Shown here: positions 35,312 to 42,680 of the stretch, in pieces | Layout: the number at the start of each line of letters is the position of its first letter | Numbering within the stretch: the stretch's first letter is position 1 | NCBI GenBank assembly: GCA_951813515.1 | Contig: OX638346.1 | Location: 4,209,617 to 4,273,616 of the forward strand | Length of the DNA: 64,000 nucleotides | Direction: 5' to 3' | Origin: an uncultured Pseudomonadales bacterium | Lineage (GTDB): Bacteria; Pseudomonadota; Gammaproteobacteria; Pseudomonadales; Azotimanducaceae | Translations under genes and position numbers: made by a program | Notes under the pieces: generated by a model | Databases searched by the model: none | Told to the model about the DNA's origin: nothing | What the model saw: the letters and a program-made list of their open reading frames with translations, nothing else

Positions 35312-36925
35312 ATGCCACAAGAGACCGTCACGGTCATCCCAGACCCCACCCGAACCATGGAGGGTCTACGGGACACCGGCTACAGCTTCGAGACGGCAGT
35401 GGCCGACCTCGTGGACAACTCCATCGCCGCGAACGCTACGACCATAGACATCGGCGTACAGCTCGACCTCCGAGGTCAGGTTCGACTGGCCATCGCCGAT
35501 GACGGCGATGGCATGGATCGCCCGCATCTCGAGCAGGCAATGACGTATGGGTCCCCGAAACGGCCGGATCCCGCGAGCCTCGGCAAGTTCGGTCTCGGAC
35601 TCAAGACCGCTTCAACGGCGTGGTGCCGACGGCTGTCGGTAATCAGCCGTCCATCCTGCGACGACCCACCGTTCATGGCCACGTGGGACCTGGACTACGT
35701 CAAGGAGAAGCGCGAATGGTTGCTCCTGGTCACCGACGAGCCGGACGCCGAAGCCGTCGAGCATCTTGACCGAATCGCATCCGGTCACGCCGGCACGGTC
35801 GTCCTTTGGACCAAAGTTGATCGCCTTCTGCGGAGCTACACCAATCCCACCGGTTCCCGCGCTCAGAGAGCCCTGGCGCGCCGCTGCGATGACCTCCGAT
35901 TCCACCTGGCCATGACCTACCAGCGTTTCCTGGACTCCAAGGACAAGCGCGCCCGGAAAATTCGCATAACGTTGAATGGGAAGTCCGTCGGTGCATGGAG
36001 TCCATTCCAGGAGGGACTCTCAGAACTGGTCGCCGACGAAGCCAAGGCGGTTGACACCGGCGCAGAGTTCAGGGTCCGTGCTTTCATCCTCCCTCGCCGG
36101 GAGGAGTTTCCGGATGATGCCCAGGCGCGCGAGGCCAGACTGTCGCCCGATCTGCAAGGGATCTACATCTACCGCGAAAACCGCCTCATCCACAGTGCCG
36201 ACTGGCTCGGCATGTTCCGGAAGGAACCCCACTCCAACCTGCTTCGCGTCGAGTTTTCCTTCGACCATCGCCTAGACGACGCTCTTCAGCTCGATGTGCG
36301 CAAGTCCAAGATACTTCTGGACGACAACCTCCTCCGCTGGCTTCGGGAGGAGTTTCTCACCGCGCCCCGACGAGAGGCCGACCGCAGATACCGCAAAGGG
36401 CGCGCTCAGGACATCAGCAAGAAAGCGAACAAGGGCGGGCACCTGGCTTCGAACAAGAACATCGCGAACAAGGAGTCGCAGGTTGGAGGCCCCACAGTCA
36501 CCGTCACGAACCCGGCTACCGGAGCGGTCAACGTGACCAACCAGCAAGGCACGTTTGCTGTCAAACTGCCCGTCGGTTCCGCCACGACACCCGGCCAGGT
36601 TCACGTCCAGCCGGCCGACGACGTCGCCGAAGGCGTCCTCTTCGAACCTGCACTGATCGAGATGCACAAGGCCGTTCGAATCAACACGCGGCATCCCTAC
36701 TACCACAAGGTCTATGTCCCCAATCTCAACGACAGCGTCACCGTCCAGGGGCTGGACTCGCTGCTATGGGCGCTTTGCGTCGCTGAGCTGAGTTCGACGA
36801 CTGACAGTACCAGCGAACTCTTCGGCGACATGCGCTACGAAGTCTCGCGGATCCTACGGAAACTCGTCGAGGGCCTCCCAGACCCTGCCGACTCCGACAT
36901 CTCCGAAGAAGCCGATGGTCACTGA
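35312..36925 (+). CDS. GHKL (MORC/MutL-like) ATPase
   Basis: 537 aa. The Bergerat-fold ATP site is at the N-terminus: SFETAVADLVDNSIAANAT (catalytic Glu and Asn, residues 27-45), AIADDGDGMD (near 62) and LGKFGLGLKTAST (near 90). A transducer-like middle domain follows (LQGIYIYRENRLI; LQLDVRKSKILLDD), and the last 150 residues are not recognised. Prokaryotic MORC-like ATPases in restriction operons with SNF2 ATPases and nucleases were described by Iyer, Abhiman and Aravind (2008). A ribosome site AAGGAG precedes the ATG, and the end overlaps the HNH gene by 11 bp. Confidence 0.85.
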   Translation: MPQETVTVIPDPTRTMEGLRDTGYSFETAVADLVDNSIAANATTIDIGVQLDLRGQVRLAIADDGDGMDRPHLEQAMTYGSPKRPDPASLGKFGLGLKTASTAWCRRLSVISRPSCDDPPFMATWDLDYVKEKREWLLLVTDEPDAEAVEHLDRIASGHAGTVVLWTKVDRLLRSYTNPTGSRAQRALARRCDDLRFHLAMTYQRFLDSKDKRARKIRITLNGKSVGAWSPFQEGLSELVADEAKAVDTGAEFRVRAFILPRREEFPDDAQAREARLSPDLQGIYIYRENRLIHSADWLGMFRKEPHSNLLRVEFSFDHRLDDALQLDVRKSKILLDDNLLRWLREEFLTAPRREADRRYRKGRAQDISKKANKGGHLASNKNIANKESQVGGPTVTVTNPATGAVNVTNQQGTFAVKLPVGSATTPGQVHVQPADDVAEGVLFEPALIEMHKAVRINTRHPYYHKVYVPNLNDSVTVQGLDSLLWALCVAELSSTTDSTSELFGDMRYEVSRILRKLVEGLPDPADSDISEEADGH

Positions 36926-37778
36926 GTCGCAGCAGCTTGCCCGATTAGTCGCCGCCGAAACTGGCCTCGCATGGGACATCGAAGACGGTGTCGATACCCG
37001 CGGCGATCCATGGCGCTTGCTGCGTCCTGCGGGCGCGCCGATCGACCACGCCTTTGCCATTCGCGTGACGACCCGCTGGCGCCGCGTCGTCATCACGTTC
37101 GAACCGGGGCAGTTCGCTGGCGACCTACTGGCTGCCATGGGCAATGCTGATACCGCCGGCCGGGCATGCTTTCAGGCAGTTCTAGCCGAGTGTTGCGAAC
37201 TCGGTGGCGAGGTGCAGTTCCGCATCAACGACGCCGCCTGCGATCCTCAGAAGGAGGAGCGCTGGCCCTCCCATTGGTCCCGTGTGTCGCTCAGTCTGAA
37301 CACCCGAACCGATCCCGAGGTTCGCGACGGCGACCCGGGGCTCGACAACGCGCAGCGGTGGTCGCGGCTCTTTATTGCCGCCATCGTCGCGCTCCTTCCC
37401 GTCCAACCACACCATGCTGACGAAGCGCAAGTTCCTATCGTCGGCTTCGCGGAAGGCGGAGCAACCATCCTTCAGTCGACTCGCTATGAGCGCGACCATC
37501 GCAACCGAGCAGCGGCGATCGCGATCTGGGGCTGTAGATGCCAGGCATGCGGAATGGATTTTGGCGACCGATACGGCGACGTAGCTAGCGGCTTCATCCA
37601 CGTGCACCACACGAAACCGGTCTCGGATCTTGCTCCTGGCACCGTCGTGAATCCGGCCAAAGACCTAGTCCCGCTTTGTCCTAACTGCCATGCAGTTGCA
37701 CACCTCCGAAATCCACCGTTCTCTGTCGAAGAACTACGTGCCCTTTGCCACACTGGCGACGATTCTGATTCAGATTGA
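36915..37778 (+). CDS. HNH endonuclease of the MORC/SNF2 cluster
   Basis: 287 aa. The N-terminal 190 residues are of unknown fold. The C-terminal HNH domain has a zinc Cys pair in CRCQACGMDFGDRYG, the catalytic HVHHTKPVSDL near residue 230, and the second Cys pair with the last His in VPLCPNCHAVAHLR near 255. It starts inside the end of the GHKL gene, so it belongs to the same transcription unit and is a second nuclease beside the EcoRII-type enzyme. Confidence 0.88.
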   Translation: MVTESQQLARLVAAETGLAWDIEDGVDTRGDPWRLLRPAGAPIDHAFAIRVTTRWRRVVITFEPGQFAGDLLAAMGNADTAGRACFQAVLAECCELGGEVQFRINDAACDPQKEERWPSHWSRVSLSLNTRTDPEVRDGDPGLDNAQRWSRLFIAAIVALLPVQPHHADEAQVPIVGFAEGGATILQSTRYERDHRNRAAAIAIWGCRCQACGMDFGDRYGDVASGFIHVHHTKPVSDLAPGTVVNPAKDLVPLCPNCHAVAHLRNPPFSVEELRALCHTGDDSDSD

Positions 37779-38153
37779 CGTCACGAAACCCAGTATTTCC
37801 GCCACCGCCCCAAGAACAAACAGCGCAGCAACTACCTTTCCCCACAATGGCCAGAGTGCCATCTCCCGTCTGAGACGCTTGATCCTGTTGGGCTCAACAA
37901 AGCGCCGATGGGAGCGAGCAACCGCCACGAGGCAATGGCCCACCGACGGGTATCTTCCCTCAAACTGCCAACCAGGTATCTCCGACCGTACGAGTGTCGT
38001 TTCGTTCTGCCCATAGTGCCAGACGACCTCTTCGTCCCCGATCTGTCCGCCTCGGGCGTTCACCACCTGCGCGATGATCTCGCCCCTGCACTCAATCCAG
38101 TGTTTGTGGCCGGCGTGGTTGTGCCCTACACGGTACTCTCCGAACGACTCCAT
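37770..38153 (-). CDS. small predicted membrane protein, unknown
   Basis: 127 aa with a soluble N-terminal part (MESFGEYRVGHNHAGHKHWI; VVWHYGQNETTLVRSEIPGW) and one hydrophobic segment at the very C-terminus (LWGKVVAALFVLGAVAEILG). This is a tail-anchored topology. It is convergent with the HNH gene (9-bp overlap). ATG 38153 follows GGAAGGGA. I know no family. Confidence 0.5.
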   Translation of the reverse strand: MESFGEYRVGHNHAGHKHWIECRGEIIAQVVNARGGQIGDEEVVWHYGQNETTLVRSEIPGWQFEGRYPSVGHCLVAVARSHRRFVEPNRIKRLRREMALWPLWGKVVAALFVLGAVAEILGFVTSI

Positions 38154-38301
38154 TCGTTCCCTTCCGGATCCGAAATCGCAATTCGACCAGCCCAGCTGGG
38201 CGCTCGTCAACCAAACGCGCGAACCCGGCGAGACCCGGACACTCGACACGAATTGCGCGTCTTGCGAAGATCTGCCGACAGTTCGACGAACCCTTCTAAC
38301 C

Positions 38302-38667
38302 ATGCCAAATCCCGCCGCTCAAGCCTCATCCAAGACCTATCGCCATGCCACGAATCTGTTGGCCGACGAACTCGACATCGAGCCCGACCACACGGCCCGA
38401 CCGAGCGATGACTACCTCCGCGCCCTGGACCTCGTGGGCGATAAGCTCCGCGAGCGAGCTCGGAAATACTACCGACTCGGCGTCCGGCGCGGGCTTATCG
38501 CCGCATGCAACAGAATGCTCCAAGGCGACCTGACGCTCGACGGCGACACGCTTCGGCTCTCCGAAAGCGGCATAACGGTCATAGTCAAGATTCGATACGC
38601 TCCCGACGACAACAAGAAACGCCAATCGTTCAAGTTCACACCGGCAGAGCTAGAGTTCGAATCTTGA
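38302..38667 (+). CDS. small hypothetical protein next to the defence cluster
   Basis: 121 aa starting MPNPAAQASSKTYRHATNLL, with a helical, charged middle (LRALDLVGDKLRERARKYYR) and a beta-rich end (ITVIVKIRYAPDDNKKRQSF). No signal or membrane segment. It is divergent from the 37770-38153 gene. The function is unknown; its place beside the MORC/SNF2 operon suggests an accessory or regulatory role. Confidence 0.5.
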   Translation: MPNPAAQASSKTYRHATNLLADELDIEPDHTARPSDDYLRALDLVGDKLRERARKYYRLGVRRGLIAACNRMLQGDLTLDGDTLRLSESGITVIVKIRYAPDDNKKRQSFKFTPAELEFES

Positions 38668-38765
38668 GCGAGACCCCGACTTCCACTCGTTCTTCGGGCG
38701 ACGATCCGCCGATCTGTCAAGCCATCTGGCCACATCGCCGTCGACATCGAGCCAAATCGCGCTGC

Positions 38766-39075
38766 CTAACCTAGGGCACCCGCGTATCGCTCCATCAGCG
38801 CGCGGCGCGTCTCGACCATGTCCGAGCGCGCATAGCTTGCGACGACCAAACCGCCCAGTTCTCGCCGCGCTCCTGCGCCCAGGTCCGGAACGTCGAGCGG
38901 AACCCGCGCCGCGACATCGCAACGCCCGCCCGCTGCATCGCCCGGCGGATCGTCGAGTCCGGAATCACGCCGTCGGCAGGCCGGATTGGTGAAGACCACG
39001 CCGTGCGACCGCGACAGCTCGACCGCGCAATGTAGCACCTGCATCGCGACGTCCGACAACGGCAACACTGTGCCT
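38766..39075 (-). pseudogene. remnant of a P4-type integrase (C-terminal part)
   Basis: DNA and frames match the C-terminal third of the intact integrase at 40410-41549: VLPLSDVAMQVL, HGVVFTNPA, DGVIPDSTIRRAMQRAGVAM, GFRSTFRTWAQERGENW and VVASYARSDMVETRRALMER. The match shifts frame once, has lost the segment with the catalytic His (SLSHRVGG), and lacks the N-terminal two thirds. It marks an earlier island end, now inside the larger island. Confidence 0.85.
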
Positions 39076-39078
39076 TTC

Positions 39079-40050
39079 CTACCGGCACCTTGGACCCTGG
39101 AGTCGGAACCAAAGCAACCGGAATCCCCCTCGCTCGTCAACGTGACAGGCTTGGGGCCGAGCGTACTCGGCGCAGCGTCTTTGTCCCTGCGTAAGGTGAG
39201 CGTGGTCGACGCATTGCGACGCTAGCAACTCCACTTGGCAACCCGGTAGGCGATTCTTGAAGTGGGCGGCTGCGAATGCGTCACCCCCTCGCAGCCTCGC
39301 CGACGCAGTGGCGATACCATGCCGTTGCCACATCGACGAGTTTCCCTCATCGAATTGGTGAATGGCAATCAGCGCACCGTCGACTGATTCACACAGGGCC
39401 TTCCAGTCATGTTGCGCCTCGTAGAGTTCGTCGCGCCAAGCATGCCGCGGCCTCCCCACCTGGCCATCCCGTCCAAGCCAGTTCTTGATCGCACGACCGC
39501 GTTTCCCTGGACAGGAGACGCCGAAACCGTCGTAGCAGGCACAGAGGATGAATCGTTGTCCGTTCGCTAGCTTAACGACGCGCCGGCACTCGGAGAAATC
39601 CCGGGAGGAAATCTCAAGGTTTTGCGCCTCAAACCCTTTTACCGGGAATACCTTGCGCCCAATGCCCGTCACTCCAGCCGGTCCCCAAGCCACGCACAAC
39701 TGGTCTCCCTTCTTTCGTTTCGGCGCGGTATCGACCCCCAGCACTAGGAGCGATCCCGGCGCACGAGAGTCCAGTTCGGTGGCCGATCGACAAAGCTGTT
39801 GAGCAAAGGAAGCTCGCTCTATCCTGCGTTTCCTCGCCGCGAAGCCCAGTTGGCCCAGATCGGTATCCGCCAAACGGAAGTAGCCGCCGGGGAAAAGCAC
39901 GACCACGACTCGGTGCGGATGCTCGAGGATGGTTCGCACGACTCGCTTCACGAGCTGGGTTCGCTCCCGATTGTCTTCGGCGCCTTGGGAAGTGACGCCC
40001 TTGAGAGTGACGGTGAGGGCGAAGTTTGGTTCTCGCATGGCGATCTTCAT
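39079..40050 (-). CDS. possible carbon-nitrogen hydrolase (nitrilase)-fold protein
   Basis: 323 aa. The strand order resembles nitrilases: VVVVLFPGGYFRL where the catalytic Glu strand would be, IGRKVFPVKGFE at the Lys position, and RFILCACYDGFG at the Cys nucleophile. The Glu is replaced by Gly in the first motif, so activity is doubtful. The last 30 residues run into the integrase-remnant junction and are probably foreign. No ribosome site is obvious at ATG 40050; ATG 40038 is an alternative. Function is inferred only weakly. Confidence 0.4.
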   Translation of the reverse strand: MKIAMREPNFALTVTLKGVTSQGAEDNRERTQLVKRVVRTILEHPHRVVVVLFPGGYFRLADTDLGQLGFAARKRRIERASFAQQLCRSATELDSRAPGSLLVLGVDTAPKRKKGDQLCVAWGPAGVTGIGRKVFPVKGFEAQNLEISSRDFSECRRVVKLANGQRFILCACYDGFGVSCPGKRGRAIKNWLGRDGQVGRPRHAWRDELYEAQHDWKALCESVDGALIAIHQFDEGNSSMWQRHGIATASARLRGGDAFAAAHFKNRLPGCQVELLASQCVDHAHLTQGQRRCAEYARPQACHVDERGGFRLLWFRLQGPRCR

Positions 40051-40409
40051 GACAGATGATCCTCGGCGAGCTTACGGTAGGCAGAGAAACATGTCATGAG
40101 ACATGACCGAAGCCCATGAGATCGTACCGCGGTGCGCCTACGGGATCTCGCGGGGAATCGCCCGCCGAGGGCACGGGCCGCTCAGCGGCCGCTAACACGT
40201 TCTCCCCATGTTTGTGCAGTGCAGCGCGCGGAGGTTAGGTCGTATGGCACCGGGAGGTCACCTACCGCTCCGCCACCTTGCCTGTACGGCATCGCGCCCG
40301 CCCCTTTCCATGCAAGTGTCCGGTGCGCCTGAGCCACCGGTCCCCGCCTTTCTCCAGCAGGTCGTCGCCGGGTAGGCTGCAACCGTCGCCGAGCCGCCCA
40401 ACTCCGGTT
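40051..40409. other. intergenic region with short inverted repeat
   Basis: No gene seen. The hairpin CATGTC-ATGA-GACATG at 40090-40105 lies 40 bp ahead of the nitrilase-like gene and could be an operator for it. Confidence 0.35.
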
Positions 40410-41549
40410 TCAGACGCCGAGCGCGCCGGCGTAACGCTCCATCAGTGCGCGGCGCATCTCGAGCATGTCCGAACGCGCATAACTCGCGACAACCGAACCG
40501 CCGACCCGGTGGCTCAGGCTGATCTCCGCCGCCTCCCAGTTCTCGCCGCGCTCCTGCGCCCAAGTCCGGAACGTCGAGCGGAAGCCGTGCGGCGACATCG
40601 CAACGCCCGCCCGCTGCATCGCCCGCCGGATCGTCGAGTCCGGAATCACGCCGTCGGCGGAGGCCGGGTTGGTGAAGACCACGCCGTGCGCCCGCGGCAG
40701 TTCGAGCGCGCCACGCAGCACCTGCATCGCGGCGCCCGACAGCGGCACGACGTGATCCTCCTTGATCTTGGCGTCCGGGCGGCCCGGGATCGTCCAGGTC
40801 CCCGCGTCGAGGTCGATCTCGGCCCACACCGCCCGGCGCACCTCGCACAGCCGCTTCGCCGTCAGCGCCGTGAACCGGACCGCCTGCTTCACCGCATCCG
40901 AGCAGCCCGAGGCGTCGAGCTTCGCGAGTTCACCGGCGAGTTCCTCCGCCGGCAGGAACCTCGCGTGCGTCGGCGGCGGCACGTCGATCTGCCTCTTCGG
41001 ACCGCTCGCCGGGTTCGCGATCTCCCTGTGCCCGCTGTCGATCGCCCACTGGCACACGCGCTCGATGCACGACAGCGCGAACTTCGCCGCCGAGGGCGTG
41101 TCGATCATCGTAGAGGCGATCGCCGCCGTCTGCTGCACGGTCACCTCCGCGACGGGCACCGCGCCGATGCGCGGCAGCACGTGCCTGCGCATCGTGTAGT
41201 CCCACCGGTAGCGCTGGTTCGACTGCCGGTTGTCCGCCCTGGGCGGCGGGAAGCGCTTCCAGCGCAGGTATTCGTCGTTGGCCTTCGCGAACGTCAGCGC
41301 GTCCCCGTTCCCATGCCGCGGATCGAAGCCGCCCTTGGCAAGGGCACGGTTGTTCGTCGCAATGCGCCGGGCCTCCTTCAGCGTCACGTCCGGGTACGCG
41401 CCGAGCCCCAAGTCGAGGCGCCTGCCGTCGACGCGCAGCACCTGCGTCCACGACCGGCTACCGCGCTTCTGCACCATCAGGTAGAGTCCGTGGCCGTCGC
41501 CGTGACGGCCGGCCGGCAGGTTCGGAATCGCCTTCGCGTTGAGCTTCAC
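40410..41549 (-). CDS. P4-type tyrosine integrase of the island
   Basis: 379 aa. It has an N-terminal arm-binding DUF4102 domain (LPAGRHGDGHGLYLMVQKRG; LGAYPDVTLKEARRIA), a SAM-like core-binding domain, and a catalytic domain with FTALTAKRLCEVRRAVW (Arg I), SPHGFRSTFRTWAQ (His-x-x-Arg), ISLSHRVGGSVVASYARSD (His and Tyr). It lies 219 bp from the right attachment core and reads away from it, the standard layout. It is the best candidate for the enzyme that placed the island in the transposase gene. Confidence 0.93.
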   Translation of the reverse strand: MKLNAKAIPNLPAGRHGDGHGLYLMVQKRGSRSWTQVLRVDGRRLDLGLGAYPDVTLKEARRIATNNRALAKGGFDPRHGNGDALTFAKANDEYLRWKRFPPPRADNRQSNQRYRWDYTMRRHVLPRIGAVPVAEVTVQQTAAIASTMIDTPSAAKFALSCIERVCQWAIDSGHREIANPASGPKRQIDVPPPTHARFLPAEELAGELAKLDASGCSDAVKQAVRFTALTAKRLCEVRRAVWAEIDLDAGTWTIPGRPDAKIKEDHVVPLSGAAMQVLRGALELPRAHGVVFTNPASADGVIPDSTIRRAMQRAGVAMSPHGFRSTFRTWAQERGENWEAAEISLSHRVGGSVVASYARSDMLEMRRALMERYAGALGV

Positions 41550-41768
41550 CCGTCCTTCCCCGTGTTGTCGAACAGACGGACCAATCGTAGACGCCCAGCC
41601 CCTTGATTACAACATTAAGTTACAACAATTCGCTTCCGTACCAAGTCGCCTCTTCTTGGCCCAGATGGCCCCGATTTTCGCAAAAAGATAACCATTACAG
41701 CAATTTAACACCCGGATAAGTCACCCTGCGGAATCCAGAGCGACCTCCCAGAACACTATGCTTCGATT
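41550..41768. promoter_or_regulatory. right-end attachment region with TTACAACA repeats
   Basis: AT-rich compared with its surroundings. The octamer TTACAACA occurs at 41607-41614 and 41620-41627, with a variant TTACAGCA near 41696. TTACAAC also occurs near the left end (18228-18234). These are candidate arm-type sites for the integrase; the region must also hold its promoter. Confidence 0.4.
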
Positions 41769-41779
41769 ATGAAGCACCT
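41769..41779 (+). repeat. island right attachment core (attR)
   Basis: ATGAAGCACCT, identical to 18110-18120. Transposase coding sequence resumes immediately after it (KQPIARRANG...). Confidence 0.85.
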
Positions 41780-42272
41780 CAAGCAGCCCATCGCTCGGCG
41801 CGCCAATGGCGAGGACGGCTGCGACGGCCACTTCTTCGAGCAGCGCTTCTACTCCGGCGCGCTTCTCAGCGAGAAGGCCATCATCGCAGCCATGGCCTAT
41901 GTCGACCTGAATCCCGTTCGGGACAGGCTGGCGCAACGCCTCGAGCAGTGCCGAGACGCCTCCGTCGGAGTCCGTGTGCGAGAGAACAGCGCCAACGCCC
42001 TCACCGCCTACCTACAGCCCCTCGCCTCTGGACTCCCTCAGCCGACCGTCCCGCGCCTCGGCGTGACTCTCGCCGACTACCTCGAACTCCTGGGCAATAT
42101 GGCCGACGCCCTGACCGGATCCCAGCCTCAACCGTCTGATCACATCGCGCGATGGATCGCTCGAACCGCCTCCCTGCGCAAACGCCAGCGCGCATACGGA
42201 CCGGTCGAATCCCTACGACAATGGACCGGGCACCGCGGTTTCCAGCTGCGCGAGGAACCTCTGCCAAACTGA
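41769..42272 (+). pseudogene. REP-associated Y1 transposase, 3' half
   Basis: 167 residues beginning MKHLKQPIARRANGEDGCDG and containing GHFFEQRFYSGALLSEKAII and the conserved block AAMAYVDLNPVRDRLA with the likely catalytic Tyr. The C-terminal region (VESLRQWTGHRGF) resembles the accessory DNA-binding tail of this family. The apparent ATG is an internal Met codon of the original gene. The 5' half with the HUH motif is at 17690-18120. Confidence 0.88.
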
Positions 42273-42420
42273 CACTCCCCGCCCGGCGGCGAGCGTTCTG
42301 AACTAACTTCAACGGACGCTTGACGCCCTTGACTTTTCTCACGGCCCGCCTTCCGCTCGCCCACAACGGGGCCGTCCGTTCAACCCTGTGGCCTTTCGTG
42401 GCCATCGAGTCAACTGGACT

Positions 42421-42680
42421 ATGGCCGAACCTTCTGCCCCACTCCACACACTGCATTGTGAGCCTCGAATTCAAGCTGTCTGTGTCCCGAATCCAAGTGT
42501 CCCGATACACACCGTAGTTGTGTGTGTCTCGAGTCCACGAGTCCAACGTTAAAGACCAAGGTTTTGAACTATGTGTGTCTCAAGACCATCGAGACCACGG
42601 GTTAAACCACCGGTTATGTGTGTCTCGAAACCGCGTTGCTGGTTAAACCACCGGTTATGTGTGTCTCGAAACCACGGGTT
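42421..42680. repeat. REP-like repeats downstream of the RAYT gene
   Basis: An exact 33-bp unit occurs at 42600-42632 and 42641-42673 (41-bp period): GGTTAAACCACCGGTTATG followed by TGTGTCTCGAAACC. Diverged copies lie at about 42568-42600 (ATGTGTGTCTCAAGACC) and 42519-42545 (TGTGTGTCTCGAGTCC). The inverted complement occurs left of the transposase gene (17516). The last copy supplies the final codons and stop of recJ. No gene is seen in 42273-42654. Confidence 0.65.

Larger units (their letters stand above)
18110..41779. mobile_element. 23.66-kb integrated genomic island inside the RAYT gene
   Basis: The island is bounded by ATGAAGCACCT at 18110-18120 and 41769-41779. The two halves of one transposase gene lie on the outside. 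A P4-type tyrosine integrase (40410-41549) sits next to the right end, as usual for integrative islands. The content is accessory: an Mrr-like nuclease, two RIT elements, a second integrase, a methylase/EcoRII/SNF2/MORC/HNH defence cluster, an integrase remnant and a nitrilase-like gene. No conjugation, replication or structural phage genes were recognised, so it is likely non-self-transmissible. Confidence 0.88.

Noticed and set aside
42600..42680. Possible CRISPR array (33-bp repeat twice, 8-bp spacer)
   Set aside because: The spacer is far too short, copies are few and diverged, no cas genes are present, and the repeats fit REP-like elements around the transposase gene.
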